Assembly (NCBI GenBank): GCA_003565155.1 | Contig: PXDB01000035.1 | Location: 17,452 to 81,451 of the forward strand | From: Nitriliruptoraceae bacterium | GTDB taxonomy: Bacteria > Actinomycetota > Nitriliruptoria > Nitriliruptorales > Nitriliruptoraceae | Length of the DNA: 64,000 bases | Direction: 5' to 3' | Shown here: positions 28,028 through 37,717 of the stretch, piece after piece | Position numbering within the stretch: the stretch's first letter is position 1 | Layout of the letters: every line of letters starts with the position of its first letter | Made by a program: the position numbers and the translations under genes | Notes under the pieces: generated by a model | Database searches by the model: none | What the model was told of the DNA's origin: nothing | What the model saw: the letters and a program-made list of their open reading frames with translations, nothing else

Positions 28028-28143
28028 TGGTCCTGCATGGTCCTGCGTGGTGCTGCCTGGTCCTGCCTGGTGCTGCGTCGTCATGCGTGGTCCTGCCTGG
28101 TGTTGCGGGGTCCTGCGTGGTTCTTGCGTGGTTCGGCCTGGTC
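28028..28143. repeat. About 10-bp degenerate tandem repeat, about 12 copies
   Basis: tggtcctgca tggtcctgcg tggtgctgcc tggtcctgcc tggtgctgcg tcgtcatgcg tggtcctgcc tggtgttgcg gggtcctgcg tggttcttgcg tggttcggcc tggtcg. Confidence 0.9.
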
Positions 28144-28207
28144 GTACGCGGAGGTGGTGTGCTCCTATGCCCGCGCCGCAGGTCGTCCGGCCCCGGAGGA
28201 CCGACCG

Positions 28208-28618
28208 ATGGATCTCGACCAGGCCCGCGCGTTCCTCGCCGAGCACCACCGGGCGGTGCTGCACACCTACCGGCGAGACGGCACACCGCAGCTCTCCCCG
28301 GTGGCGGTGACGGTCGACGACCGCGGGCGGGCGATCGTCTCCACCCGCGAGACCTCGATCAAGGTCACCAACGTCCAGCGGGATCAGCGGGTGTCCCTGT
28401 GCGTGTTCACCGACGCCTTCTTCGGTCCGTGGATCCGGGTCGACGGGACCGCTGAGATCCTGCGGCTGCCCGCGGCGATGGAGCCACTGGTCGACTACTA
28501 CCGGCGTGTGGCCGGAGAGCACGAGGACTGGGACGACTACCGCCGCGCCTTGGCCGAGGAGCGCCGGGTGCTGCTGCGCGTCAGCCTGACCCAGGCTGGT
28601 CCGGACGTTGCGGGGTGA
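28208..28618 (+). CDS. PPOX class (possibly F420-dependent) flavin-type oxidoreductase
   Basis: MDLDQARAFLAEHHRAVLHTYRRDGTPQLSPVAVTVDDRGRAIVSTRETSIKVTNVQRDQRVSLCVF: split-barrel PPOX/F420 pattern. Confidence 0.86.
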   Translation: MDLDQARAFLAEHHRAVLHTYRRDGTPQLSPVAVTVDDRGRAIVSTRETSIKVTNVQRDQRVSLCVFTDAFFGPWIRVDGTAEILRLPAAMEPLVDYYRRVAGEHEDWDDYRRALAEERRVLLRVSLTQAGPDVAG

Positions 28619-28778
28619 GCCGTGGTCGCTGCGGCCTTCGCGGCGTCCTGCGCGCGGCGGGCCTGGGACTGACCGGCACACACGCGAGGCCGCTGCTCGA
28701 ACTCCTGCGCGCCGCTGGCCAGCCCACCTTCGACGGCGCCCACCACCGGCGGGCCGCCGGCGGGGGTGCGTCGGTTCG

Positions 28779-30152
28779 TCAGCGGCTCCGGCCGTCATCC
28801 CGGGCGTCAGGATGCGTGCCGGTCACCCGGTCGCCGACGACACCGAGGGTGACGAACCCGAGGCCTATGGCGGCCAACGCTGGCACGGGTAGGCCCAGCG
28901 GCCAGGCGGGATCGACCACCCCGGCCACCACGAGCCAGGCGAGGCCCGCGGCCGACAGCGTCACGCCGATCCCGGCAAGCGCGGCGGCCGGGCGCGGGGC
29001 GAGTCCGGCGGTAGAGGGGTTCGGGGGCGATTCGAACCGGCCGACGGACGCCACCAGGCCGGCCAGCACCAGCGCACACAGCAGCAACCAGACGGGACGC
29101 GTCGCCCACCAGGTGGTGTCGATCCGGTGGGGGAGCGGCCACAACCCGGTCGGGATCGTGGCGTTGGCAACGATCAGCATGGCGGTCTGGTGCCACAGGA
29201 AGATCGTCATCAGCCGACCGCCGGGCACCGCAACGACCGCCCAGGCACGTGGTCGCTGCAGCCACGCGCTGATGGGTCGCCGGGCCAGCAGCGCCACGGC
29301 GAGCTGGCAGACCCCGAGTGCCACCAGCGCCGCGCTCGGGGGAGTGAGGTTGTTCGGCAGCCCGGTACCGGCGACGGGCACCATGGTCACCGGGTAGGGG
29401 CCGAGCCCCATCATGACCACCAGCGCCCCCGCCCCGGCCGCCCCCAGCGCGAGCTGCTGCCACACGCGCGTCGGGAGACGCTCATCCGCCCAGAGGTAGC
29501 CGAGCTGGTGGACGAGCACGTAGACCGCCAGGTAGTTGACTGCCCCGACCACGGGCTGGCCCTGGATCGTCACGCCGTCGGCCAGCGGTCCGAAGCGCAG
29601 CAGGTCCACGCCCACGGCGACGACCGCACAGCTGCCGATCAGCCACAGCCCGCCGGCCCACTCGTGCAGCCGCAGGGTCAGCGGTGTGAGCGCGGTCACC
29701 ACCAGGTAGGCGGCGAGGAACCAGACCGGGGTGAGCGCGTCGTCCGGTCCGAGAACCATCGCCTCCTCTCCGACCGTGGCGGTCAGGCCCACGGCGAGCG
29801 CGAGCCACAGGCCGAGCAGCGGCAGCAGCGGCCGCAGCAGGCGCCGACTCCGGCGGCGGAGCCAGTCGGCGGCGTGCTCGCCGTCCTCGCGGGCGCGGCG
29901 CCAGCTCGGTGCGTTCAAGGCGCCACCGACCAGGAAGAAGATCGGCATGACGTTGAAGGCCAGGGTGGCCCACTGCGTCACGGGGACCACCGCGAGGAGG
30001 TAGCCCTCCTCGACCTGGTCGCCGTCGGCGGTGAGCGCCCGGACCATCCAGTGACCGAGCACGACGACCAGGATGCTCGTGACTCTGAGGAGGTCGAGGT
30101 AGCGGTCCCGGGTCGACGGCGTCTGCTCGTCGATGCGTCGGGCGAGGCTCAT
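28779..30152 (-). CDS. Acyltransferase 3 family membrane protein
   Basis: RDRYLDLLRVTSILVVVLGHW...VMPIFFLVGGALNAPSW; multiple TM; TIFLWHQTAMLIV. Confidence 0.87.
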   Translation of the reverse strand: MSLARRIDEQTPSTRDRYLDLLRVTSILVVVLGHWMVRALTADGDQVEEGYLLAVVPVTQWATLAFNVMPIFFLVGGALNAPSWRRAREDGEHAADWLRRRSRRLLRPLLPLLGLWLALAVGLTATVGEEAMVLGPDDALTPVWFLAAYLVVTALTPLTLRLHEWAGGLWLIGSCAVVAVGVDLLRFGPLADGVTIQGQPVVGAVNYLAVYVLVHQLGYLWADERLPTRVWQQLALGAAGAGALVVMMGLGPYPVTMVPVAGTGLPNNLTPPSAALVALGVCQLAVALLARRPISAWLQRPRAWAVVAVPGGRLMTIFLWHQTAMLIVANATIPTGLWPLPHRIDTTWWATRPVWLLLCALVLAGLVASVGRFESPPNPSTAGLAPRPAAALAGIGVTLSAAGLAWLVVAGVVDPAWPLGLPVPALAAIGLGFVTLGVVGDRVTGTHPDARDDGRSR

Positions 30153-30376
30153 CGGGCTCCTGGGCTTCCTGGGCCTCTCCTGGCTCCGGGGTTGCGGGGC
30201 TCCGTGGTCGCCGTGGCTCCATCGTCGTGGTCGCCTGCCGTTGCGGCGGTGCGATGCGGTGAACCGACCACCGTAGCGCCGTCCACCGTTCTCGCGACCG
30301 TCGCAGAACCGATGGATAGCCCTGTGCACGGCGCCCGTGCCTGCTGCCCGAGCATGGCCGCCCGTGGCGTCGCTTG

Positions 30377-30394
30377 ACCCCCGGGTGGGGGGTA
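30377..30394. promoter_or_regulatory. C-tract/G-tract inverted repeat next to a TTGAC sequence
   Basis: ttgACCCCCgggtggGGGGTa; arms ACCCC(C)/(G)GGGGT. Confidence 0.3.
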
Positions 30395-30432
30395 CAGCAC
30401 GCTGCCGCTGCGCAGACGCGAGAGGGAGGCGG

Positions 30433-30783
30433 ATGCGCCGTTGCCTGATCATCGGGAACCAGACCCTCACCGGGGGCGACCTGCAGACGGCCGTCAAGGA
30501 CCGCATCGACCGCGGCGTCGACGCCTTCTACGTGGTCGCGCCGACGACCCGGTTGGAGCAGGAGGCCGCCGGTTGGGTCGGGGCGCTTCCGGATCATGAT
30601 GCACCTTCTCCGCCGGGGGAGTTCGGCGCGATGATCGACGAGCAGCGGTCGCTGCGGGATGCCGCCCGGGACCGTGCCGGCCGCCGATCGCCGTCGCTGC
30701 TGGACCAGATCCGGTCTGCTGGCGGCCAGGCGGAGGGCGAGTTCGGCGATACGCCCGTCACCACCATCACCGCGAAGGAGTAG
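30433..30783 (+). CDS. Small hypothetical protein (possibly Usp-like fold)
   Basis: MRRCLIIGNQTLTGGDLQTAVKDRIDRGVDAFYVVAPTTRLEQEAAGWVGALPD. Confidence 0.65.
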   Translation: MRRCLIIGNQTLTGGDLQTAVKDRIDRGVDAFYVVAPTTRLEQEAAGWVGALPDHDAPSPPGEFGAMIDEQRSLRDAARDRAGRRSPSLLDQIRSAGGQAEGEFGDTPVTTITAKE

Positions 30784-30908
30784 CCGGGCCACTCGACCCT
30801 GCCGGTCGCGTCAGCCGTGCGGGACAGTGGCAGGGCTCTCGTGGCGTCCCCTCGCGTTCCACGCACCACGTCTTCTCGGGACGCCCACCTTCGCGGTGAG
30901 GTCGTCGG

Positions 30909-31844
30909 ATGAAGCTGCTCGCGTGGTTCCTGGTGGGGTCGCTGGCCCTGGTCCTCTCGGCGTGGGCCGGACTGCGCGTGCCCGCGGGTGCCTTCGACGA
31001 CCTCGATGTCGAGGACGGGGAGGTCGCGTTCGTTGCGCTACCCGACGGACTGCCCGCCCCGGTGGAGCGCTTCTTCCGGACGCTGTACGGCGACGAGGTG
31101 CCCGTGATCGACACCGCGGTCATCACCGGTCGGGGCACCATGCGTGTCGTCGGCATCACCCTGCCCGTGCGGTGGCGCTTCACCCACCGGGCGGGCGAGG
31201 CCTACCGTCACGAGATCGAGTCGACCCTCTACCGCATGCGCACCCTCACGATCGATGAGCTGTACATCGACGGCCGGGGGCGACTGGAGTTGCCCTTCGG
31301 GGTGAGCGAGGGCCCCAACGTCGATCAGGGCGCGGACCTCGCCCTGTGGGCCGAGGCGATCTGGATGCCGTCGGTCTGGATCACCGACGAGCGCGTCCGG
31401 TGGGAACCCGTCGACGCGCACACGGCCCTGCTCATCGTCCCGTCGGGTGCCGCCACCGGCCATGGCGGCACGGAGGCCTTCGTCGCCCGGTTCGATCCGG
31501 GGACCGGCCTGCTGCGGTTGCTGGAGTCGATGCGCTTCCGGGATGTGGACGACGACGAGAGGATCCTCTGGCGCAACGAGGTGGTGTCCTGGGAAACGCT
31601 CGGCGAGGTGGGCGACGACGGCTCGGGCGGCGACGGACCGGAGGGTGACGGCTCGGGCGGCGACGGACGGGGCGATGGCGCAGCCGGATCGGGGCCGGCG
31701 GGCTTCGGCGTAGCGGCACCTGCGATGCTGCCCATCGGTACCGAGTTGACATGGTTCGACCACGGGCGCCCGTGGGCGCGGTTGACCACCGAGGATGTCC
31801 GCTACAACGTCCCCCTGACCGAGGACGTGCGTCCGGCCGGGTGA
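30909..31844 (+). CDS. DUF6544-like membrane/secreted protein
   Basis: N-terminal TM; VERFFRTLYGDEVPVIDTAVITGRGTMRVVGITLPVRWRFTHRAGEAYRHEIE...EAIWMPSVWI...AFVARFDPGTGLLRLLESMRFRD. Confidence 0.78.
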   Translation: MKLLAWFLVGSLALVLSAWAGLRVPAGAFDDLDVEDGEVAFVALPDGLPAPVERFFRTLYGDEVPVIDTAVITGRGTMRVVGITLPVRWRFTHRAGEAYRHEIESTLYRMRTLTIDELYIDGRGRLELPFGVSEGPNVDQGADLALWAEAIWMPSVWITDERVRWEPVDAHTALLIVPSGAATGHGGTEAFVARFDPGTGLLRLLESMRFRDVDDDERILWRNEVVSWETLGEVGDDGSGGDGPEGDGSGGDGRGDGAAGSGPAGFGVAAPAMLPIGTELTWFDHGRPWARLTTEDVRYNVPLTEDVRPAG

Positions 31845-31996
31845 GTCGCTGCGGCCTTGGCGCGTGCGTCGTGGTCGGCGCGACCCGCCGTCCGCCGATG
31901 GCTTCGGCCGCCGCCGCCCCCAGGCGATCCCCGAGCCGCCACCAGGTCCCCGAGCCCCGACCAGATCCCCTCCGACCCGACCGAGCGGAGCCAGCG

Positions 31997-33325
31997 GTGC
32001 GTGCACGTGAGCTGTTGCGGCGCCTCGACGACACCGAGGTGGACACGACCACCTCGGTGTCCCTCGCCGCGGCTATCGCGGAGCAGGTGCGCGCCGGTGC
32101 CATCCCCGCCGGCGTGGAGCTGCCCTCGGAGCGCGACCTCGCCGCGGCGCTGGGCCGGAGCCGGGGCACCATCGCACGGGCCTACGAGGCCCTGCGGGGG
32201 GAGGGGCTCGCCCACACCCGCCACGGTGCCGGAACGACGATCGGCTGCTGCGCCGGTCCGTGGGCCTCCACCCGGGCGGCGGAGCTGGCCACGATCCTCC
32301 CGGTCGCCGCCCCCGAGACGAAGGCGTGGGTCGATCGCACCGTCGATCTCCGATCGCTGCGCTGGTCGAGCTCCGTGGGCGGCGGTCCGACGCCCGGCAC
32401 CGACCCGCTGCCCGAGGGGTCGCTCGTGGTGGAAGGACGGGTGCGCGCCCTGGACGTCGTCCTGTCCACGCTGCTGCGTCCCGGCGAGCGGGTGCTGGTC
32501 CCGGCACTGGCGGACCCCGCCCTGCTGGCGTTGCTGCGGATCCGTGGCCTGCATCCGGTGCGGCTGCCCACGGACGCCGACGCGCGGGCGGATGTGCCCG
32601 CCTGGCTCCACCGCCTGCGGACCCGGGCGGCACCGGTCGCGGTGCTGGCCCCCTCCCACGCTGCACCGGCCGGTGCGACCCTGGCAGCCCACGATCGTCG
32701 GTTGTTGGTCGAAGCGGCCGCCGACGGCGAGGTGACCGTGGTCGAGGACCGCAGCTGGGACGACCTGTGGCTCGACACCCCACCACCGGCCGATCTCGCC
32801 GCCCTCGACGCGGATGAACGCACGGTCTGCCTGCGCACCGTGCAGCGCCTGGCGCCAGCGGACGAGCTGCCCCACGCGAGCGACGGCGTCGGGAGCGACC
32901 TCACCTGGATCGCGACCGCCAGCGGGGCGGTGCAGGCACGGCTCGCGGCGGTGGCCCGCACGCTGGAAGCTACGCCCGCGGGCCCGACACCACCCGCGGG
33001 AGCGCCCGCCGGGGTCGCCGCCGCACGACGCCAGCACCTGGTCGATCACACCGCCCTCACGATCCGTCTGGTCACCCCCGTCGCCCCTCGGGTCCAGGTG
33101 GCGCCTGCAACCGGCGGTCCGCTGCGACTGCTCCACCTCGGTGCTGTCCCGGGCTCGGTGGTCACCGACGCGTTGGCTGCGCGCGGCGTCCTCGTCCACG
33201 CCGGCCTCGACTGCGTCGTCGGCGGCGGGGACGTACCGGCCATCGCTGTCAGCCTGACCGGCACCACCTCGGTGTTGGTGGCGGGGTTGCGTGCGGTGGT
33301 GGAGGTCGCGACCGAGCTGGCCTGA
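31997..33325 (+). CDS. GntR/MocR-like transcriptional regulator with a divergent aminotransferase-like domain
   Basis: wHTH LAAAIAEQVRAGAIPAGVELPSERDLAAALGRSRGTIARAYEALRGEGLAHTRHGAGTTIG; C-terminal AT-like fold without an obvious S-K PLP motif; GTG at 31997. Confidence 0.75.
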   Translation: MRARELLRRLDDTEVDTTTSVSLAAAIAEQVRAGAIPAGVELPSERDLAAALGRSRGTIARAYEALRGEGLAHTRHGAGTTIGCCAGPWASTRAAELATILPVAAPETKAWVDRTVDLRSLRWSSSVGGGPTPGTDPLPEGSLVVEGRVRALDVVLSTLLRPGERVLVPALADPALLALLRIRGLHPVRLPTDADARADVPAWLHRLRTRAAPVAVLAPSHAAPAGATLAAHDRRLLVEAAADGEVTVVEDRSWDDLWLDTPPPADLAALDADERTVCLRTVQRLAPADELPHASDGVGSDLTWIATASGAVQARLAAVARTLEATPAGPTPPAGAPAGVAAARRQHLVDHTALTIRLVTPVAPRVQVAPATGGPLRLLHLGAVPGSVVTDALAARGVLVHAGLDCVVGGGDVPAIAVSLTGTTSVLVAGLRAVVEVATELA

Positions 33326-33488
33326 CCTGGCGTCGCGCAGGGCTGCAACCGCTGTGCCGCCGGTGTGCCGCTCGCCGTCGAGCCGCTCGCCGTCGTGCCG
33401 CTCATGGACGTGCCAGTGGATCGCCCACTGGCCCCGTGGTCGCCCGTCAGGCCTGCGTACGGTCGAGGTCGACCAGGAGGGGCGGGCG

Positions 33489-34550
33489 ATGCCGATCGCT
33501 GCTGTACTCGAGACCGTGACGCTGTTCGGCGGGTTGCTGCTGACCCTGCTCGCGCTGTTCGTGCCGATAACCCTGGGGCTGGTGCTGGTACAGCGGTGGT
33601 TCGGCGACGAGCGACTCGCACGCTTGCTCGGTGGTGAACGGCTGCTGACGGCGGTGGTCAAGGGCACGGCCCTCGGCGCGCTCACCCCCTTCTGCGGGTG
33701 CTCGACGATCCCACTGCTGCTGGGCCTGCTGCGGGCACGGGTGCGCTTCGCCGGGGTTGCGGCCTTCATGCTCGCCTCGCCCCTGCTCAACCCCTACCTC
33801 CTCGGCGTGGTCGCCCTGCTGTTCGGGGCCCGCACCACCGCGGTGTACGTGGCCGTGGCGGCCGCCACCTCGATGGGGCTGGGTGCGGTGTGGGAGCTGG
33901 CAGGACTGGACCGGCACCTTGCGCCGCACGTTCGGCCGAGCGGGCAGGCCACGGTCGGTGCGTCTGCCGCTGTCGCGCCCAGTCCGGCGCGGGTGCCGGG
34001 CCCGGGCGTGGGTCCTCCGGCCACCCGTGGATCGACGCCGGCCGGCGTTGGAGGCCCCGTGCACGACGGCGCCTGGTGCGAGGAGGTGTCCTGCGCGTCC
34101 GAGCAGACGGGCACCGCTGCGCGTCCGTGGGCCGGGTGGCGTGCCGAGGTCGCGGACGCGGGGCGCGCTGCGATCGACCTGCTGCGACCCATGCTGGTCC
34201 CGTTGCTGCTCGGCGTGACGGTCGGCGCGGTGCTCTACGGCGTGGTGCCCGAGGGCTGGTTCGCCGGCCTCCTCGGCGAGACCCGGTGGTGGACCCTGCC
34301 CGTGGCCGCCCTCCTCGGTCTGCCCCTGTACCTGCGCGGTGAGGCGGCCTTCCCCATCGGGGCGGGCCTCGTCGCCGCCGGCGTGGGGGAGGGGCCGATG
34401 CTGGCGATGGTCATCGCCGGGATGGGGGCGAGCCTGCCCGAGGTCACGATCCTCTCGGGCATCTTCCGGCCCCGATTGTTGGCGGTCTTCCTCGGATCGG
34501 TGTTCCTGATGGCGATCGCCGGCGGGGCGGTGATCCCGCCGCTGACGTGA
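33489..34550 (+). CDS. YraQ/DUF318-type permease
   Basis: GTALGALTPFCGCSTIPLLLGLLRARVRFAGVAAFMLASPLLNPYLL and a second TM block with AAFPIGAGLVAAGVGEGPMLAMVIAGMGASLPEVTIL. Confidence 0.87.
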   Translation: MPIAAVLETVTLFGGLLLTLLALFVPITLGLVLVQRWFGDERLARLLGGERLLTAVVKGTALGALTPFCGCSTIPLLLGLLRARVRFAGVAAFMLASPLLNPYLLGVVALLFGARTTAVYVAVAAATSMGLGAVWELAGLDRHLAPHVRPSGQATVGASAAVAPSPARVPGPGVGPPATRGSTPAGVGGPVHDGAWCEEVSCASEQTGTAARPWAGWRAEVADAGRAAIDLLRPMLVPLLLGVTVGAVLYGVVPEGWFAGLLGETRWWTLPVAALLGLPLYLRGEAAFPIGAGLVAAGVGEGPMLAMVIAGMGASLPEVTILSGIFRPRLLAVFLGSVFLMAIAGGAVIPPLT

Positions 34551-34596
34551 GCCACCGCACGGTGGCCGAGGCCCGCAGCGAGTCCTGGAGCGGGCC

Positions 34597-34703
34597 GGTG
34601 CCGTCCCGCCGGCGCCCGCATCGAGACCCGGACCCCGACGGTGCCGTCCGGCCGGCGCCCGCATCGAGACCCGGACCCCGACGGTGCCGTCCGGCCCGGC
34701 GCC
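34597..34703. repeat. 43-bp tandem duplication plus partial third copy
   Basis: ggtgccgtccsgccggcgcccgcatcgagacccggaccccgac at 34597-34639 and 34640-34682, then ggtgccgtccggcccggcgcc. Confidence 0.93.
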
Positions 34704-34745
34704 GACGGTCCGATCGATCCGGCCCCGCGCCTGCCGTTGTCCCGC

Positions 34746-34797
34746 GGTGTCGGTCCTCGACCGGTGTCGGTCCTCGAAAGGATGTCGGTCCTCGACC
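34746..34797. repeat. 17-bp tandem repeat, 3 copies
   Basis: ggtgtcggtcctcgacc / ggtgtcggtcctcgaaa / ggatgtcggtcctcgacc. Confidence 0.85.
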
Positions 34798-34808
34798 CTG
34801 GTGCGGTG

Positions 34809-35249
34809 TCAGGCCGGAGTGCGTGGACCCGCTGCGGGGGGCCGGGACCGGGCGTTGTCCACCAGCGCCACGATCGCGAGCACCGCCAGCGCGACCGACA
34901 GCACCCGGATCGTCAGCCCCCACACCTCGTAGCTGGGGTCACGGTTCGGGGCGATCGCGACGTACATCGCGCCGAGCGCCAACTGCACCAGCACCGTGCT
35001 GACCAGGAGCAGCCGACGGGGCCACACCCAGAGCAACCCGGCCAGCAGCAGATGCACCACCCCTGCGGCGCCGAGGATGCCGAGTTCCCCGCTCTCCGCG
35101 TCACCGAGGTCGAGGACGCCGGTAGCCAGGAGGCCGTAGACGGCAGCGACGGCGATAGCTGTGAAGGCGGCGAGACGGTGCGGCGGCATCCGGTCGGCCG
35201 GGCGGCTCGTCGCGTCGTGGTTGGGTACGGGCAGGGTCGAGCGGGTCAT
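34809..35249 (-). CDS. Small integral membrane protein (DUF4383-like topology)
   Basis: About four TM segments: RLAAFTAIAVAAVYGLLATGV, GILGAAGVVHLLLAGLLWVWP, LLLVSTVLVQLALGAMYVA, VLSVALAVLAIVALVDN. Confidence 0.7.
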   Translation of the reverse strand: MTRSTLPVPNHDATSRPADRMPPHRLAAFTAIAVAAVYGLLATGVLDLGDAESGELGILGAAGVVHLLLAGLLWVWPRRLLLVSTVLVQLALGAMYVAIAPNRDPSYEVWGLTIRVLSVALAVLAIVALVDNARSRPPAAGPRTPA

Positions 35250-35329
35250 GAGCTTTCCAGTGGGTGCGCGCGGTGCGGGGGAACTGCGCCGCGTGGGGGA
35301 GAGCGAGCGGAACGCTGCTGTTCCATCCT

Positions 35330-36499
35330 TCAGACAACCGCGCAGACCGCCGTCGCTGCAGGGTCCGAGGTCCCGACCCCCGAGCGCCCGAGCCCCATCG
35401 GCGCGGGTACGGAGCCGGGTCGGCGGGCGGCGGCGAGGTGGTGCAGCGCCGCCGGCACCGACGCTGCGAGCGGCAGCCAGTAGGAGACCGCCCGGTAGGC
35501 CAGCGTGGCGGTGGCGGCGGTACCGAGGTCGAGGCCGGCCGCCAACAGGCTCGCGCTGAGGCCACCCTCGACCAGGCCGAGGCCCCCCGGGGTCAGGGGC
35601 ACGCTGTTCAGCAGGTTCACCGCGGCGTAGGCGGCGGCGATCGCGGCCAGGGACGCGGTGCCACCGACCGCACGCACCACCAGGGTGAGCACGGTCAGGT
35701 CCAGCGCCCACTTGCCGATCGACCAGCCGAACGGGCCGAGCAGCGCGGGGAACCCCAGCAGGGGCGCCGAGGTTGTGGCTGCCCCCCGCGGGGCGTGGCT
35801 CCCGCCGATGTTGTCGGCGCTGCCGGCGTTGTCGGCGCTATCGGTGCGTCGTGCGAGCAGACCCTCGATACGGCTGATCACCAGCGTCTGCGCCCGCTCG
35901 TACACCCCCGAGCGTCGCGCGAGGGAGTGACCGGCCAGCAGACCAGCGCACAACGCCAGCCCCGTGAGGGCGGGAGCGGCGTACTGGCCGGTCGTCAGCG
36001 TGGTGGTGCCGATCGTGACGGTGACTACCAGGCACAGCCCGCCCATCGACAGGATGCCGATGTGGATCACGCTGCTGGCGGCGGTCACCCCGCAGGTACC
36101 GAGCTGCTGGAAGCGCCGCATCGCCAGGGCGCCACCGGCCACGCCACCACCGGGCAGCGCCTGGGTCAGGCCGAAGGCGGCGAGCGCGAGGGTGCGCGTG
36201 TCGGCGCCACTGCCACAGCTGCCCGCCCCGCCGACCACAACGTGGGTGCTGCGGTAGAGGTTGGCGAAGCACAGCAGGGCGAGGGCCTGCACCCCCACGG
36301 CGCCGGTCAGCAGCCGGCCGTCCGCCGCGGACAGCAAGTCGGTGACCTGCTCGGTTCCCACGACGGCGACCATGCCGGCCAGCGTCGCCACCGCGGCGAG
36401 CGCCAGCGGGAGGATCCGGCGTGCCGCGGTCCGCCGCGCGGACGGCGCCCGGCTGGCACGCGGGGGCGGCGTCGAGGTGGGCAGCAGGGCGGGCAGCAT
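35330..36499 (-). CDS. Lysylphosphatidylglycerol synthase TM region/UPF0104 family protein
   Basis: AAVNLLNSVPLTPGGLGLVEGGLSASLLAAGLDLGTAATATLAYRAVSYWLPL: hallmark UPF0104 motif. Confidence 0.86.
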   Translation of the reverse strand: MLPALLPTSTPPPRASRAPSARRTAARRILPLALAAVATLAGMVAVVGTEQVTDLLSAADGRLLTGAVGVQALALLCFANLYRSTHVVVGGAGSCGSGADTRTLALAAFGLTQALPGGGVAGGALAMRRFQQLGTCGVTAASSVIHIGILSMGGLCLVVTVTIGTTTLTTGQYAAPALTGLALCAGLLAGHSLARRSGVYERAQTLVISRIEGLLARRTDSADNAGSADNIGGSHAPRGAATTSAPLLGFPALLGPFGWSIGKWALDLTVLTLVVRAVGGTASLAAIAAAYAAVNLLNSVPLTPGGLGLVEGGLSASLLAAGLDLGTAATATLAYRAVSYWLPLAASVPAALHHLAAARRPGSVPAPMGLGRSGVGTSDPAATAVCAVV

Positions 36500-36782
36500 C
36501 GGGGTGCTCCGGAGGTGCGGTGGTGGTGGTCGTTGCCCAGGACCGTCGCAGCGGCCGCTTTCCGGCCGCTGTCGACCCGCTGTCGTGGGCCGGGAGCGGC
36601 CGGCGGGCACCCCTGGTGCGGCCTCGTGCCGGCCGCGTGCCGAGCGGGACGCGTCCCGGCGAGGACGCCCCGCGGCAGTGACACGACGGTTGAGGGCGGG
36701 CAGCCTCCTGGGCCGACCGGCCCCGCTGCGGCATGCTGGGTCCCACCACACCCGATCCACCACCGATCGAGCCGGAGCGAGC

Positions 36783-37601
36783 GTGTCCTCGAGCATCGAT
36801 GCGGTCCTGACCGAACTCGACCGGCTCGTCGGCCAGGCCGTTGAGGACGCCGACCCCTGCGGCTACTTCGCCGTGCTCTACCGCGCGGTCACCGCGGCGG
36901 TGAAGGACGCCCTGGAGGACGGCACCTTCGACGACGCTGCGCGCATGGAGCGCCTCGACACCCTCTTCGCGGACCGCTACTTCGAGGCGATGGTGGCGCG
37001 GGCCGGGGGTCGGCCCGCCACGGCGTCCTGGGAACTGACCTTCGCGGCGGCCGGGCGGTGGCGGCCGCTGGTACTCCAGCACCTGCTGGTCGGCATCAAC
37101 GCCCACATCAACCTCGACCTCGGCATCGCCGCCGCACGCTGCGCCCCGGGCGACGCGCTGCCGGGGCTGCGGCGCGACTACGACCGCATCAACGCGATCC
37201 TCGCGGCGATGATCGATCGGATCTCGGCGGACCTGCAGGACATCTCGCCGTGGATGGGACTCCTCGATCCGCTCGGGGCCCGCACCCAGCACGAGATGGT
37301 CCGCTTCAGCATCGTGACCGCCCGGGGCGGGGCGTGGCGGTTCGCGAGCGCGTTGAACGGGCTCCCGGAGGGCGAGTGGGACGCCGCCATCGGTGCGCGC
37401 GACCGTGCCGTGGCCCGCGTGGGGGAGCGGGTCCTGCGCCCCGGCGCCGTGATGGGTGCCGGGCTGCTGCTGGCACGGGTGCGGGAGTCCGGCGACGTGG
37501 TCGGCAACCTCGCGCGCCTGGGTGCCACCGACAGCCCGACCAGCGAGGAGATCGCCGAACGGCTGCAACGCATGGACGCCGAGGCAGTTGAGAGCGCCTG
37601 A
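36783..37601 (+). CDS. DUF5995 family protein
   Basis: VLYRAVTAAVKDAL...ASWELTFAAAGRWRPLVLQHLLVGINAHINLDLGIAAARCAPGDALPGLRRDYDRIN; GTG start. Confidence 0.82.
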   Translation: MSSSIDAVLTELDRLVGQAVEDADPCGYFAVLYRAVTAAVKDALEDGTFDDAARMERLDTLFADRYFEAMVARAGGRPATASWELTFAAAGRWRPLVLQHLLVGINAHINLDLGIAAARCAPGDALPGLRRDYDRINAILAAMIDRISADLQDISPWMGLLDPLGARTQHEMVRFSIVTARGGAWRFASALNGLPEGEWDAAIGARDRAVARVGERVLRPGAVMGAGLLLARVRESGDVVGNLARLGATDSPTSEEIAERLQRMDAEAVESA

Positions 37602-37717
37602 GCCGACCCCCGGTCGCCGGCGCGCGCCGCGGCAGGGCCAGCCGCGTGGCCGGGGCGCCTGGCGTTCCAGCACGCTCCCGGCACCCGCCGTCGCCGGGCG
37701 ACGGGCCGACGCCTCGG

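Noticed and set aside
29019-29045. gattcgaaccg, resembling a tRNA T-loop
   Set aside because: Lies inside the acyltransferase CDS (VGRFESPPNPS) and no cloverleaf can be drawn.
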